The notes under the pieces: generated by a model | Told to the model about the DNA's origin: nothing | What the model saw: the letters and a program-made list of their open reading frames with translations, nothing else | Database searches by the model: none | Program-made: the position numbers and the translations under genes | Source of the DNA: Telluribacter roseus | GTDB lineage: Bacteria > Bacteroidota > Bacteroidia > Cytophagales > Spirosomataceae | DNA length: 64,000 bases | Reading direction: 5' to 3' | Assembly (NCBI RefSeq): GCF_017355915.2 | Contig: NZ_JAFEUV020000021.1 | Coordinates: 1 to 64,000 of the forward strand | Shown here: piece after piece, positions 51,596-60,048 of the stretch | Numbering within the stretch: the stretch's first letter is position 1 | Layout of the letters: each line of letters starts with the position of its first letter

Positions 51596-52084
51596 TTATG
51601 GATTGCCGACGGTAGCTTTTTCAACACTTACGCCTACGCCCAGTACAAAGGGCAGCGGATTCTGACGCATAGACTGCTCAATGGTGAGCGTATAGGTACC
51701 TGATCGGGGAAAGCGGTAGTTGCGCAGAAAAGAAATCTTGTGGTCGAACAGGTCACCCAGTCCGCTTCCGTAGGGCTTGCCCGTAGTTTCGTTAGAGAGG
51801 TACAGTTCCTCCAGGCGGGCAGCTACTATCTGGCCATCGGGCCCGGTGATCTTGCGGGTCAGGTACAGGTTGTAGTAAGGGTACTGCAGGCTGTTACGTA
51901 CCAGGTAGTACAGGTTGTAGGTCTGAGTCGTATCCGTGATTTCGATCTTGAAAGTAGGAGTATTCTTGACGTACCAAAGGCCATCTTCAATGTCTTCGTA
52001 GGCTTTGTATACGGTATTCGGGTCATTACAGCCGGTCAGCCACAGGCCTAGCCCTACTACTCCCAGAATCTTCAAAAGTTTCAT
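51596..52084 (-). CDS. gldH: gliding motility lipoprotein GldH
   Basis: A 162-residue lipoprotein: signal peptide with lipobox LWLTGC (Cys19), then the GldH pattern NTVYKAYEDIEDGLWYVKNTPTFKIEITDTTQTYNLYYLVRNSLQYPYYNLYLTRKITGPDG. GldH is required for gliding in Flavobacterium and accompanies type IX secretion. Its promoter at 52108-52137 is embedded in an inverted repeat. First gene of a gldH-LON unit. Confidence 0.9.
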   Translation of the reverse strand: MKLLKILGVVGLGLWLTGCNDPNTVYKAYEDIEDGLWYVKNTPTFKIEITDTTQTYNLYYLVRNSLQYPYYNLYLTRKITGPDGQIVAARLEELYLSNETTGKPYGSGLGDLFDHKISFLRNYRFPRSGTYTLTIEQSMRQNPLPFVLGVGVSVEKATVGNP

Positions 52085-52124
52085 TCGGAATCAGATAAAG
52101 TACAGGACAAATCTAATTCCGAAT
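52083..52124. promoter_or_regulatory. 14-bp inverted repeat around the gldH promoter
   Basis: Arms 52083-52096 (ATTCGGAATCAGAT) and 52111-52124 pair with one mismatch, separated by 14 bases. The right arm overlaps the -7 element and spacer, the left arm covers the start codon region. A dimeric regulator binding both sides is possible. Confidence 0.5.
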
Positions 52125-52137
52125 GGTCACCTTTCAA
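52108..52137 (-). promoter_or_regulatory. gldH promoter
   Basis: TTG (52137-52135), a 19-base spacer, TAGATTTG (52115-52108) on the minus strand; start about 20 bases upstream of the gldH ATG. Confidence 0.75.
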
Positions 52138-52142
52138 AACGC

Positions 52143-52640
52143 TCAGGCCGTTTGCTGCTTAAAGTAGCGTTTGAGCCAGGTACGGTCGGCGGGTACTTTC
52201 CACCGATTCATCCACTGGGCCTTGGTACTGACCAGGTTATCGAACACCGTAGTAGATGGAGTGATTTGTTCGTCAGCGATAGCCTGCTTCACTTCATTGA
52301 TAGATAAGGTTCTGACTTTCTTAGTCGCGTCCAGATAAGCAACCGAACGATCAAAGAAATCCACGCCTAACTGCTGGCCGATTTCCTGTAGCCAGTGAGT
52401 GGTTTTGTCGATGGAGCAGCCACTGGGGAGCTCGTGCGATTCATCCACGGCAATGACGATAAATCGGTTATAGAACACTTTCCCTGATGATAGCAACGGT
52501 TTGTTATGGGCAGCCCATCCATCAAGTGCAGCTTTCAGGGTTTCGGTGATAGCGTCTGCCTCCTGTTGGGTCAGCTCGCGCGAAGCCTGGTAAATCCAGA
52601 TGCGGGCATTAAAATCTATCTTGTCAAACGGAATGTACAT
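52143..52640 (-). CDS. conserved Bacteroidota protein of unknown function
   Basis: A 165-residue soluble protein beginning MYIPFDKIDFNARIWIYQASRELTQQEADAI, with internal KVFYNRFIVIAVDESHELPSGCSIDKTTHWLQEIGQ and closing NLVSTKAQWMNRWKVPADRTWLKRYF. Homologues are widespread in Bacteroidota and sometimes carry the database label ABC transporter ATPase, but there is no Walker A, signature or Walker B motif here, so that label is not supported. Function unknown. Confidence 0.82.
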   Translation of the reverse strand: MYIPFDKIDFNARIWIYQASRELTQQEADAITETLKAALDGWAAHNKPLLSSGKVFYNRFIVIAVDESHELPSGCSIDKTTHWLQEIGQQLGVDFFDRSVAYLDATKKVRTLSINEVKQAIADEQITPSTTVFDNLVSTKAQWMNRWKVPADRTWLKRYFKQQTA

Positions 52641-52795
52641 ACTGTGTTAGATTTTGAATACTACTAATTTACAAGAAAAAAGCTAGCCAGAGGCTGTCGG
52701 CTCTTAGTATTTTAACAAGCAGGTCCTGCTCCGGGTTCGTTTGCAGTAAAAGGTTAGCTCGGCTGTCCTTTTTAAGATGTAAAAGAACGTAAAAT

Positions 52796-53650
52796 ATGCT
52801 TAGTCGTCGTGATGCCATCCGGAAAGCTGCCCTGGGATTGGGCGCACTGGCTACGTTGAATAGCAAATCTCTGCTGAAGGCCCACTACCAACTGGGTGCC
52901 TGTGATTGGTCATTGGGTAAAGCCATGAGTGCGGAGGCTTTTGACCTGGCCCGGCAAATAGGCCTGCAGGGGCTACAGGTAAGCTATAATACAGGTAAGG
53001 ATGAGGCTGGGCTCTCCAATCCGGCTACGCTACAGACCATCCGTGAAGCCGCCGGACGTACGGGAGTGCGGGTATCCAGCCTGGCCATAGGTGAGCTCAA
53101 CCGGGTGCCCTATAAGTCGGAGGTACGAACGGAGGAGTGGGTCTGGAATAGTGTGGATGCCGCCAAAGCGCTGGGTGCACCGGTGGTACTGCTGGCGTTT
53201 TTCACACAAGGCGATCTGCGGCAGGACGAAGCGGGTAAGAAGGCGGTTATAGAGCGACTCAGAAAAGTAGCTCCGCAGGCCGAGAAGCAGGGTGTGACGC
53301 TGGGGATAGAGTCGTATCTGAGTGCGCAGGAACATCTGGATATCATTCAAGCCGTAGGCTCACCCGCCGTAAAAGTATACTACGACTTCCGCAACGCCAC
53401 CGACGCGGGCTACGACATCTACCAGGAGCTGCCGATGCTGGGCCGGGAGCAGATCTGTGAGATACACATGAAGGAAAACGGCTTCCGCCTCGGCGAAGGT
53501 ACTCTCGACTGGCCCCGCATTGCCCGTGTCCTGGACGACATGGGCTACCAGGGTTGGATGCAGATTGAATGGGCCAGCCCCAAAGGAGCCGACATAGTAA
53601 AATGCTACCGCCACAACCGCCAGTACCTTGAGAAGCTGTTTAGGTTTTAG
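52796..53650 (+). CDS. exported sugar phosphate isomerase/epimerase-like TIM-barrel protein
   Basis: A 284-residue protein with a Tat-like signal (LSRRDAIRKAALGLGALATL) and an xylose-isomerase-like TIM barrel: LGACDWSLGK, GLQGLQVSYN, VSSLAIGELNR, KVYYDFRNATDAGYD and EIHMKENGFRLGEGTLDWPRIARVLDDMGYQGWMQIEW with metal-binding Glu, Asp and His residues. It lies 128 bp upstream of the large cytochrome c dehydrogenase gene; the pair is a recurring one and suggests extracytoplasmic sugar oxidation. Confidence 0.87.
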   Translation: MLSRRDAIRKAALGLGALATLNSKSLLKAHYQLGACDWSLGKAMSAEAFDLARQIGLQGLQVSYNTGKDEAGLSNPATLQTIREAAGRTGVRVSSLAIGELNRVPYKSEVRTEEWVWNSVDAAKALGAPVVLLAFFTQGDLRQDEAGKKAVIERLRKVAPQAEKQGVTLGIESYLSAQEHLDIIQAVGSPAVKVYYDFRNATDAGYDIYQELPMLGREQICEIHMKENGFRLGEGTLDWPRIARVLDDMGYQGWMQIEWASPKGADIVKCYRHNRQYLEKLFRF

Positions 53651-53677
53651 GTTGCTACTATACTAGTAGGGCTCAGG

Positions 53678-53701
53678 AAAGCCCCGTAGGGGCGATACTT
53701 T
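53678..53701 (+). repeat. REP-like palindromic repeat, copy 1
   Basis: AAGCCCCGTAGGGGCGATACTT: GCCCC and GGGGC arms with a 3-base loop, flanked by AA and GATACTT. The second copy at 53729 differs at four or five positions. Confidence 0.65.
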
Positions 53702-53728
53702 AGTAGCAGCAGCAGACAAAGTTTACCA

Positions 53729-53753
53729 GAAGCCCCCATAGGGGCGACACTTC
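53729..53753 (+). repeat. REP-like palindromic repeat, copy 2
   Basis: AAGCCCCCATAGGGGCGACACTT: same layout as copy 1 in the same orientation, 51 bp downstream, between the isomerase and dehydrogenase genes. Similar short GCCCC-GGGGCGAC elements recur between genes in several Bacteroidota. Confidence 0.65.
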
Positions 53754-53778
53754 ATAACTGATTATACCAAACCAGGTC

Positions 53779-56685
53779 ATGTATATCGCCCTCACCCGTC
53801 CATCCGGCACCCGTACCACCTTTGCCTTGGCTACTATCCTTACGGCTCTGGCCTTTACGACTCTGCTGCCCCCTTCTGCCCCACAGCGGGCCTTCTTACC
53901 GGTGGTAGCGGAAGACTCCACCCGCCTCTACGCACCCGCAGACCTGGATGTGACGCTGTGGGCCGAGGCACCGCTCTTCTACAATCCTACCAACATGGAC
54001 ATCGACGCCCGGGGCCGGGTGTGGGTGACGGAGGCGGTTAATTACCGGGATTTCAATACCAAGCCGGGTGAGCGACTGTCGCACCGGCCCAAGGGGGATC
54101 GGGTGGTAATCCTGGAAGATAAGGACGGGGACGGTAAGGCCGAAAGCTCCAAAGTATTCGTAGAGGACTCGCTGCTGACGGCGCCGCTAGGTATTGCGGT
54201 GATTGGCAATAAAGTCATTGTTTCCTGCGCGCCTAATCTGCTGGTATATACCGACGAGGACGGCGACGATCGTCCCGACCGCCGCGAGGTACTGCTGACT
54301 GGCTTTGGAGGCTACGACCACGACCATTCACTGCACGCGGTGGTGGCCGGGCCGGATGGCCGCTGGTACTTCAACACCGGCAACGCCGGCCCTCATGTAG
54401 TGACCGACCGTAGTGGCTGGACGCTCCGCAGTGGCAGTCTCTACACGGGCGGTACTCCGTACAACAAGGAGAATGGGGGCAACATGAAGTCGGACGACGG
54501 ACGCGTATGGGTAGGTGGACTGGCCCTGCGGGTCAATCCTGATGGTACCGGTCTGAAGGTACTGGGGCACAACTTCCGGAACAGCTACGAACTGGCGCTG
54601 GACAGCTACGGCAACATGTGGCAGAACGACAACGACGACCAGGTCATTACCTGCCGCACGTCCTTCTTGCCCGAAAATGGAAACGCCGGGTACTTTTCCG
54701 CCGATGGTACCCGCTACTGGCAGGCAGACCGTCGGCCGGGTCAGGATATATTTACGTCGCATTGGCACCAGGAGGACCCCGGTGTCATGCCTGCCGGTGA
54801 TAACACCGGCGCGGGCTCCCCTACCGGCGTGCTCTACTACGAAGGCGACGCGCTGGGGCCGCAGTACCGGGGTACGTTGCTGAGTTGCGAGGCTGGCCGT
54901 AATGTGATATTCGCCTACCAGCCGCAGAAAGAAGGTGCGGGATTTACCTTGCCGCGCCGCGACCTGATCAGTTCCTTTCCGCAGGCATCGGAGCGCTACG
55001 AGTGGTTCGAGACGGATAAAGATACCCGTAAGTGGTTCCGGCCCTCAGACATCGCTGCCGGACCCGACGGTGCCCTCTACATCGCCGACTGGTACGATCC
55101 GATAGTGGGTGGTCACGCCATGCACGATCGCAAGGGCTACGGCCGCATCTACCGCGTTACGCCCAAAGGCAGGAAGCTCACTACGCCCCGACTGGACCTG
55201 ACCACGACGGCGGGTATGGTAGAGGCTCTCAAGAGCCCGGCGGTGAACGTGCGGCTGCTGGGCTTTGAAGCACTACGTCGTAGGGGCGAAGCCGTAGTGG
55301 GTGAAGTAAAAGCACTACTAACTGCTGAGAACCCCTACCACCGGGCGCGGGCGGTGTGGCTGCTGCCACAACTGGGGAAACTAGGGAGAATAGAAACCGA
55401 AAAGCTACTGCAAAGCCCGGATACGGACCTACGCCTGACCGCCTTCCGGGCCCTGCGGGCCACTACGTCGGATGTACTTCCCTATGCCCGTCAAGTGGCA
55501 GCAGATGCGGATGCCGCCGTGCGACGGGAAGTCGCTATTGCACTGCGGGATATACCTTTCGAGAAATCCGGACAGGTACTTACAGAGCTGCTGCGGCAGT
55601 ACGACGGAAAGGACCCCTGGTACTTGGAAGCGCTGGGTACTGCCGCCGAAGGCAAGGAGGGCCAGGTATACCAGCTGGTACAGGAGCTATACAAAGAGGC
55701 GCCGGAGGGCTGGTCGCCGCAGCGGGTAGGGCTGACCTGGCGACTGCACCCTGTACAGGCTGTAGAGGAGCTGAGGGTACGCGCAGCTTCAGCTAAAGTA
55801 CCTACTAGGGAGCGGCGGAAGGCCCTGACGGCACTGGGTTTTGTGAAAGACAGGAAGGCAGTGGAGGCCATGATGGCGCTGTCATCCTCCCCACTACCCG
55901 ACGTAGCGGCGGGCGCGGGCTGGTGGCTCAACTTCCGCCGGACCAACGACTGGGCCGAGCTGCTCGACTGGCAGGCGGCCACGGCGCAGGCCATCACGCC
56001 CGCCTACCGGCAGATGCTGGAGCTCAAAAAGCAGGTACAGGATAAGAATCAGCCCCTGGCAGCGCGTATCGAGGCGGCCCGAAATATGGCGTCAGATGCC
56101 GACGGAGGCAATATGCTCGTAGACCTTAAAGCCCAGTGGCAGCTACCGGATACCATTGCCAGAGCCGTGAGTGAGCAGATCTTCGCCAATCCTGACCAGA
56201 ACGTGCGGGTACTAGCCAGCCAGTTCTTCCCCCGGAATGGAAAGGTACTGAAGGTAGACTTCATTGCCCGGATGAACGGGAACATTGAGAAAGGAAAAAC
56301 TTTATTTGCGACTAACTGCGCAACCTGCCACCGCCACGGCGAAAATGGGGCCGAAGTAGGCCCTGACCTGACGCAGATTCACCAGAAGTTCGACAAGCTG
56401 GCCTTGCTGGATGCCATCGTGAACCCTTCGGCCAGCATGGTGTTCGGCTACGAAGCATATACTGTTACTACCAAGAAGGGCGATAGCTACTTTGGCTTTC
56501 TGCTCAGTGATGGCGCTACGGTGGTACTTAAAGATGCCGCTGGCAAGCAGCACGCCATCAAAGCCAATCAAATCAAAGAAAGGACTAAAATGCCCCGGTC
56601 CCTGATGCCCGAGCCTACGGTACTGGGGCTGGACGAGCAGGCTCTGGCTGACCTGACGGGCTACTTATTGAGCTTTAAGCAGTAG
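53779..56685 (+). CDS. PVC-type membrane-bound dehydrogenase with cytochrome c domain
   Basis: A 968-residue exported protein. A signal peptide (residues about 1-40) precedes a six-bladed PQQ/glucose-dehydrogenase-like propeller (DVTLWAEAPLFYNPTNMDIDARGRVWVTEAVNYRDF, GGYDHDHSLHAVVAGPDGRWYFNTGNAG, GPDGALYIADWYDPIVGGHAMHD), then HEAT-like helical repeats (about residues 480-800), and a C-terminal c-type cytochrome with one CxxCH (CATCH, about residue 850) and later Met. This is the Pirellula/Verrucomicrobium-type dehydrogenase architecture, probably oxidising a sugar or derivative in the periplasm and passing electrons through its heme. Confidence 0.92.
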   Translation: MYIALTRPSGTRTTFALATILTALAFTTLLPPSAPQRAFLPVVAEDSTRLYAPADLDVTLWAEAPLFYNPTNMDIDARGRVWVTEAVNYRDFNTKPGERLSHRPKGDRVVILEDKDGDGKAESSKVFVEDSLLTAPLGIAVIGNKVIVSCAPNLLVYTDEDGDDRPDRREVLLTGFGGYDHDHSLHAVVAGPDGRWYFNTGNAGPHVVTDRSGWTLRSGSLYTGGTPYNKENGGNMKSDDGRVWVGGLALRVNPDGTGLKVLGHNFRNSYELALDSYGNMWQNDNDDQVITCRTSFLPENGNAGYFSADGTRYWQADRRPGQDIFTSHWHQEDPGVMPAGDNTGAGSPTGVLYYEGDALGPQYRGTLLSCEAGRNVIFAYQPQKEGAGFTLPRRDLISSFPQASERYEWFETDKDTRKWFRPSDIAAGPDGALYIADWYDPIVGGHAMHDRKGYGRIYRVTPKGRKLTTPRLDLTTTAGMVEALKSPAVNVRLLGFEALRRRGEAVVGEVKALLTAENPYHRARAVWLLPQLGKLGRIETEKLLQSPDTDLRLTAFRALRATTSDVLPYARQVAADADAAVRREVAIALRDIPFEKSGQVLTELLRQYDGKDPWYLEALGTAAEGKEGQVYQLVQELYKEAPEGWSPQRVGLTWRLHPVQAVEELRVRAASAKVPTRERRKALTALGFVKDRKAVEAMMALSSSPLPDVAAGAGWWLNFRRTNDWAELLDWQAATAQAITPAYRQMLELKKQVQDKNQPLAARIEAARNMASDADGGNMLVDLKAQWQLPDTIARAVSEQIFANPDQNVRVLASQFFPRNGKVLKVDFIARMNGNIEKGKTLFATNCATCHRHGENGAEVGPDLTQIHQKFDKLALLDAIVNPSASMVFGYEAYTVTTKKGDSYFGFLLSDGATVVLKDAAGKQHAIKANQIKERTKMPRSLMPEPTVLGLDEQALADLTGYLLSFKQ

Positions 56686-56742
56686 GCTTTAAGCTGTACG
56701 CTTTTTTAGCCATGGAAGTATTTTGTGGAAAAAATAGTACCA

Positions 56743-57255
56743 ATGATCCAGTACCGATTAGCCTCACCCGAAGATATAGAACCCCTACGCCATTTCAGCC
56801 AGCGACTATTCATTGATACCTACCAGGCACTAAACACGCCGGAAGATATGGCGCTGTACGTGGAGCAGGCTTTTGCCGAACTCTCTTTCATAACTGATTT
56901 TCATAGGCCGCAGGTGCGGTACTGGCTGGCAGTGGATGAGGGTACCATCGTGGCCTATATGAAGATGGTGCTGGGGAGCCAACTACCGCCGGAGCCGGAA
57001 CGAAAGGGCGTAGAGATCAGTCGCTTCTATGTAGACCACCCTTACCAAGGAGCCGGCCTGGCGCGGGAGCTTATGCAGCATTGTCTGGGCTGGATGCGGG
57101 CCCAGGGCTTTGAGCTGGTATGGCTGGGCGTATGGCCGCAGAACCCACGGGCGGTGCGCTTTTACCAGAAGATGGGATTTGAAAAAGTAGGCGAAGCCAC
57201 CTTCCTGCTCGGTACTGATCCGCAGACCGACGACCTTATGCGTAAGTACCTCTAA
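56743..57255 (+). CDS. GNAT-family N-acetyltransferase
   Basis: A 170-residue GNAT enzyme. The acetyl-CoA loop is in RFYVDHPYQGAGLARELMQHCLGWMRAQG (Q/R-x-x-G-x-A-like), followed by LVWLGVWPQNPRAVRFYQKMGFEKVGE. ATG 56743 (MIQYRLASPED) is preferred to a GTG six codons upstream. The substrate is unknown; the closest layout is the RimI/ArsN-like general group. Confidence 0.88.
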   Translation: MIQYRLASPEDIEPLRHFSQRLFIDTYQALNTPEDMALYVEQAFAELSFITDFHRPQVRYWLAVDEGTIVAYMKMVLGSQLPPEPERKGVEISRFYVDHPYQGAGLARELMQHCLGWMRAQGFELVWLGVWPQNPRAVRFYQKMGFEKVGEATFLLGTDPQTDDLMRKYL

Positions 57256-57262
57256 AACAAGA

Positions 57263-57284
57263 GCGGGTACCCTAAGGTACCCGC
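57263..57284. terminator. hairpin between convergent genes
   Basis: Arms GCGGGTACC and GGTACCCGC, exact, with loop CTAA. On the minus strand it is followed by TCTTGTTTTAG, so it may end the Hdr-like operon transcript. Confidence 0.55.
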
Positions 57285-57314
57285 CTTGCAGTTTGCCAAT
57301 GAAGTAGTATGTTT

Positions 57315-58112
57315 TTAGAGACCCTGCCCCTGGGCTACCAGCTCGGCCAGGTCCAGTACTTTTACGGAGTTTTCGCGCTCCTTATTCTTTATTCCGTCGG
57401 ACATCATCACCATACAAAACGGACAAGCCACGGCTATGGTATCGGCTCCGGTATTGAGGGCCTCTTCGGTACGCTCTATATTCACCTCTTTCCAGCCCGG
57501 CTCGGGTTCTTTGAACATCTGAGCGCCACCGGCTCCGCAGCACAGTCCCTTGGAGCGGATGCGTTTCATCTCTACGAGCTCGGCGTCCAGCGCCTCCAGT
57601 ACCTCACGGGGCGCCTCATATACGCCATTGGCCCTTCCGAGGTAGCAGGGGTCGTGGAAGGTAATTTTGCGCCCTTTGAAGGTACCTCCGCCCTCCAGTC
57701 GTACACGGCCCTCGTTGATGAGCTGCTGCAGGAAAGTGGAGTGGTGAATAACCTCGTAGTTGCCTCCTAGCTGGGGGTACTCGTTTTTAAGCGTATTGAA
57801 GCAGTGCGGACAAGCCGTCACAATCTTTTTAACGCCGTACATGTCCAGTACCTGGATGTTGGTCATGGCCTGCATCTGGAACAGGAACTCATTACCGGCC
57901 CTACGAGCGGGGTCGCCGGTACAGCTCTCCTCGGTACCCAGTACGGCAAATTTTACACCTACGGCATTCAGTATTTTTACAAAAGCTACGGTCACTTTTT
58001 TATAACGGTCGTCAAACGACCCCAGGCAGCCCACCCAGAACAGGACCTCGGGTGTTTCGCCATTGGCGGCCATTTCGGCCATAGTAGGTACTTTATATTC
58101 GATTTCTGACAT
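57315..58112 (-). CDS. CCG-domain (Fe-S) protein, HdrB-like
   Basis: A 265-residue cytoplasmic protein with two cysteine-rich CCG domains: FWVGCLGSF and GLCCGAGGAQMF (the second CCG motif), plus CPHCFNTLKNEYP, HDPCYLGRAN and ACPFCMVMM. Heterodisulfide reductase HdrB/D and LutA/GlpC-type oxidoreductases use such domains to bind a special 4Fe-4S cluster for disulfide or hydroxyacid chemistry. Last gene of the three-gene operon with the membrane Fe-S protein and the small membrane protein. Confidence 0.9.
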   Translation of the reverse strand: MSEIEYKVPTMAEMAANGETPEVLFWVGCLGSFDDRYKKVTVAFVKILNAVGVKFAVLGTEESCTGDPARRAGNEFLFQMQAMTNIQVLDMYGVKKIVTACPHCFNTLKNEYPQLGGNYEVIHHSTFLQQLINEGRVRLEGGGTFKGRKITFHDPCYLGRANGVYEAPREVLEALDAELVEMKRIRSKGLCCGAGGAQMFKEPEPGWKEVNIERTEEALNTGADTIAVACPFCMVMMSDGIKNKERENSVKVLDLAELVAQGQGL

Positions 58113-58146
58113 AGTTTACAATATGTGCTTCATGAAGCTGTGAATA

Positions 58147-58470
58147 TCAGTTTTTGTATTCGATATAGCGTTGTCCGCCTATCAGAAAGAGTACAGTTAG
58201 CAGGCTTACGGCCGGAATCATCACTACTACGGGTACCAGTTCATAGCGAGAGTCTTTCAGTTGCCAGAGCAACACCCCTTCCAGCAGGAGTACTCCCGCC
58301 AGAATGATCAGGAACAGTCCCGCCCAGCGGGCCAGGCCCTTACGGTCCCGTATCTGTTGAGGATCCCTGGGGAAATTGGCTAGCAGATACGTAGCCTCCT
58401 TCTTCCAGATGTAGATCCCCAGTCCGACGAGCAGCAGGGCGATGGCTCCAAATATGAGCAGGACTTCCAT
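58147..58470 (-). CDS. small membrane protein (DUF3784-like)
   Basis: A 107-residue protein with three hydrophobic helices (LLIFGAIALLLVGLGIYIW, LARWAGLFLIILAGVLLLEGVLLW, LVPVVVMIPAVSLLTVLFLI) linked by short polar loops; layout matches DUF3784-type proteins. It sits between the two Fe-S genes (9 and 34 bp gaps), so it is likely a stabilising or anchoring subunit, though DUF3784 genes also occur alone. Confidence 0.7.
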   Translation of the reverse strand: MEVLLIFGAIALLLVGLGIYIWKKEATYLLANFPRDPQQIRDRKGLARWAGLFLIILAGVLLLEGVLLWQLKDSRYELVPVVVMIPAVSLLTVLFLIGGQRYIEYKN

Positions 58471-58479
58471 AGCGTGGAA

Positions 58480-59814
58480 CTATTGACGTAGGTTGTTGGC
58501 CCAGTTGAACCGGTCGCTGGGTGAAAACTTCCATGGCGCCTGGCTGGTCTCCATATTCTGGAACATCATATTCCAGGAAGCGGGCGCCTGGGCTTCGTCC
58601 ATGATCTTGTAGCGGCGGAGCTGCATGATGATGTCTAGGGGGTCGATCATCACCGGACAAGCCTCTACGCAGGCATTGCAGGTCGTGCAGGCCATGATCT
58701 CTTCCACCAGGATATAATCTCCGAGCAGTGTTTTGCCGTCTTCCACTACTTTACCTCCGTTGGCCTGCATGTTATGACCAAGATCTTCGAGGCGGTCGCG
58801 GGTATCCATCATGATCTTGCGCGGTGACAGTAGCTTACCGGTAATATTGGCCGGGCATTGTGCTGTGCAGCGCCCACATTCGGTACAGGAGTAAGCATCC
58901 ATCAGATTTTTCCAGCTCAGATCCATGGCATCCTTGGCTCCGAAGCGACCAATTTCTGCCGGTTGTTCGTTAGGGTCAGCCTGCTCCATGCCCAGCATCA
59001 GCTTTACTTCTTTGGTGATTTCAGGCATGTTTCTTACCTCACCCCGGGGCGTCAGCCGGGCAAAGTACGTATTCGGGAAGGCCAACGCAATGTGCAGATG
59101 CTTGGAGTGCGTCACGTACAGGGCAAAGGCCAGAATACCCAGAATATGAAACCACCATGCTCCCCGCTCAAGCCCGATAAGTGCCCCTTCGCTCCAGCCC
59201 GCAAAGAGGGGTTTCAGATACTGGCTGATCAGGTAGTCGCCCGTAAGAGGATAGTGGGCGCTGTTCATATCCTGAAGTACCGTATCCGCCGCATTCATGG
59301 TCAGGATGGCACACATGAGCACAATTTCGAAAATCAGGATTACGTTGCCGTCTATGTACGGAAAGCCCCGAAGCTCGCGATGGCGCTCCGGCTGCAGGCG
59401 ATTTACCTTTAGGATATTGCGGCGTACCAAAAAAATTGCACATACTACGATAACTCCAACGGCCAGTAGCTCAAAAAAGTCAATGATGTAGTGGTACCAG
59501 GTACCAAAGAAAGGCACAAACATGCGGTGCTGGCCCGATAATCCGTCCAGAATAATTTCCAGGACTTCGATGTTGATGAGCAAAAAGCCTGCGTACAGCA
59601 CAAAGTGCATAATACCTACCAGTGGGCGGTCAAACATTTTCTTTTGGCCAAAGGCCATACGTCCCATCAGGCGTAGTCGATCTGAGGGGCGGTCTGTACG
59701 ATCTTCGGGTTGTCCCAGCCGGATGGTGTCCCTGATGAGCTTAATGCGTCGATATATAAGCCAGCCTACAGCGCCCAGTATGATAGCGAATAGGATCTGC
59801 TGTATGTATTCCAT
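58480..59814 (-). CDS. membrane Fe-S oxidoreductase, HdrE/HdrC-like fusion
   Basis: A 444-residue protein. The N-terminal half has five to six helices of a NarI/HdrE-like b-type cytochrome module with possible heme ligands in IGIMHFVLYAGFLLINIEV, GTWYHYIIDFFE, WWFHILGILAFALYVTHSKHLHIA. The C-terminal half carries two 4Fe-4S motifs, CTECGRCTAQCP and CTTCNACVEACP. With the CCG protein it resembles HdrDE or DsrMK-type complexes moving electrons between quinones and a soluble or periplasmic partner; physiological partners are unknown. First gene of the operon, with a perfect palindrome upstream. Confidence 0.9.
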   Translation of the reverse strand: MEYIQQILFAIILGAVGWLIYRRIKLIRDTIRLGQPEDRTDRPSDRLRLMGRMAFGQKKMFDRPLVGIMHFVLYAGFLLINIEVLEIILDGLSGQHRMFVPFFGTWYHYIIDFFELLAVGVIVVCAIFLVRRNILKVNRLQPERHRELRGFPYIDGNVILIFEIVLMCAILTMNAADTVLQDMNSAHYPLTGDYLISQYLKPLFAGWSEGALIGLERGAWWFHILGILAFALYVTHSKHLHIALAFPNTYFARLTPRGEVRNMPEITKEVKLMLGMEQADPNEQPAEIGRFGAKDAMDLSWKNLMDAYSCTECGRCTAQCPANITGKLLSPRKIMMDTRDRLEDLGHNMQANGGKVVEDGKTLLGDYILVEEIMACTTCNACVEACPVMIDPLDIIMQLRRYKIMDEAQAPASWNMMFQNMETSQAPWKFSPSDRFNWANNLRQ

Positions 59815-59850
59815 AAGAGTTAATGTATGGGTTAATTCTACATATTAAAC

Positions 59851-59876
59851 GTAATAGTATGCTTGCATACTATTAC
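59851..59876. promoter_or_regulatory. perfect 12-bp-arm palindrome upstream of the Hdr-like operon
   Basis: GTAATAGTATGC (59851-59862), TT, then the exact reverse complement (59865-59876). It lies 37-62 bases upstream of the first ATG and overlaps the expected promoter (a near -7, TACGTTTA, adjoins its left edge on the minus strand). No terminator function is plausible; an operator is likely. Confidence 0.6.
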
Positions 59877-60018
59877 AAATATCGAAAAAATGAAATAGCA
59901 GACAAATAGTAATCAATGAATATTTTGGGATGTAGGGGTAAGGTCTACAAGATCAACAGGTTAACAGAAGAGGTTGTTTAAAGGTGATAAATATTTGAAA
60001 ATATTTTGCAGAAATGTT

Positions 60019-60048
60019 TTGGAAAGAAAAACAAGGCTCCTATTTTTG
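60019..60048 (+). promoter_or_regulatory. tRNA-Phe promoter
   Basis: TTG (60019-60021), a 19-base spacer, TATTTTTG (60041-60048), then CAGTCCCAAAA, 27 bases before the tRNA. Same layout as the tRNA-Val and rRNA promoters. Confidence 0.85.

Noticed and set aside
52143-52640. ABC transporter ATPase
   Set aside because: No Walker A, ABC signature or Walker B motif; the name is an inherited database label.
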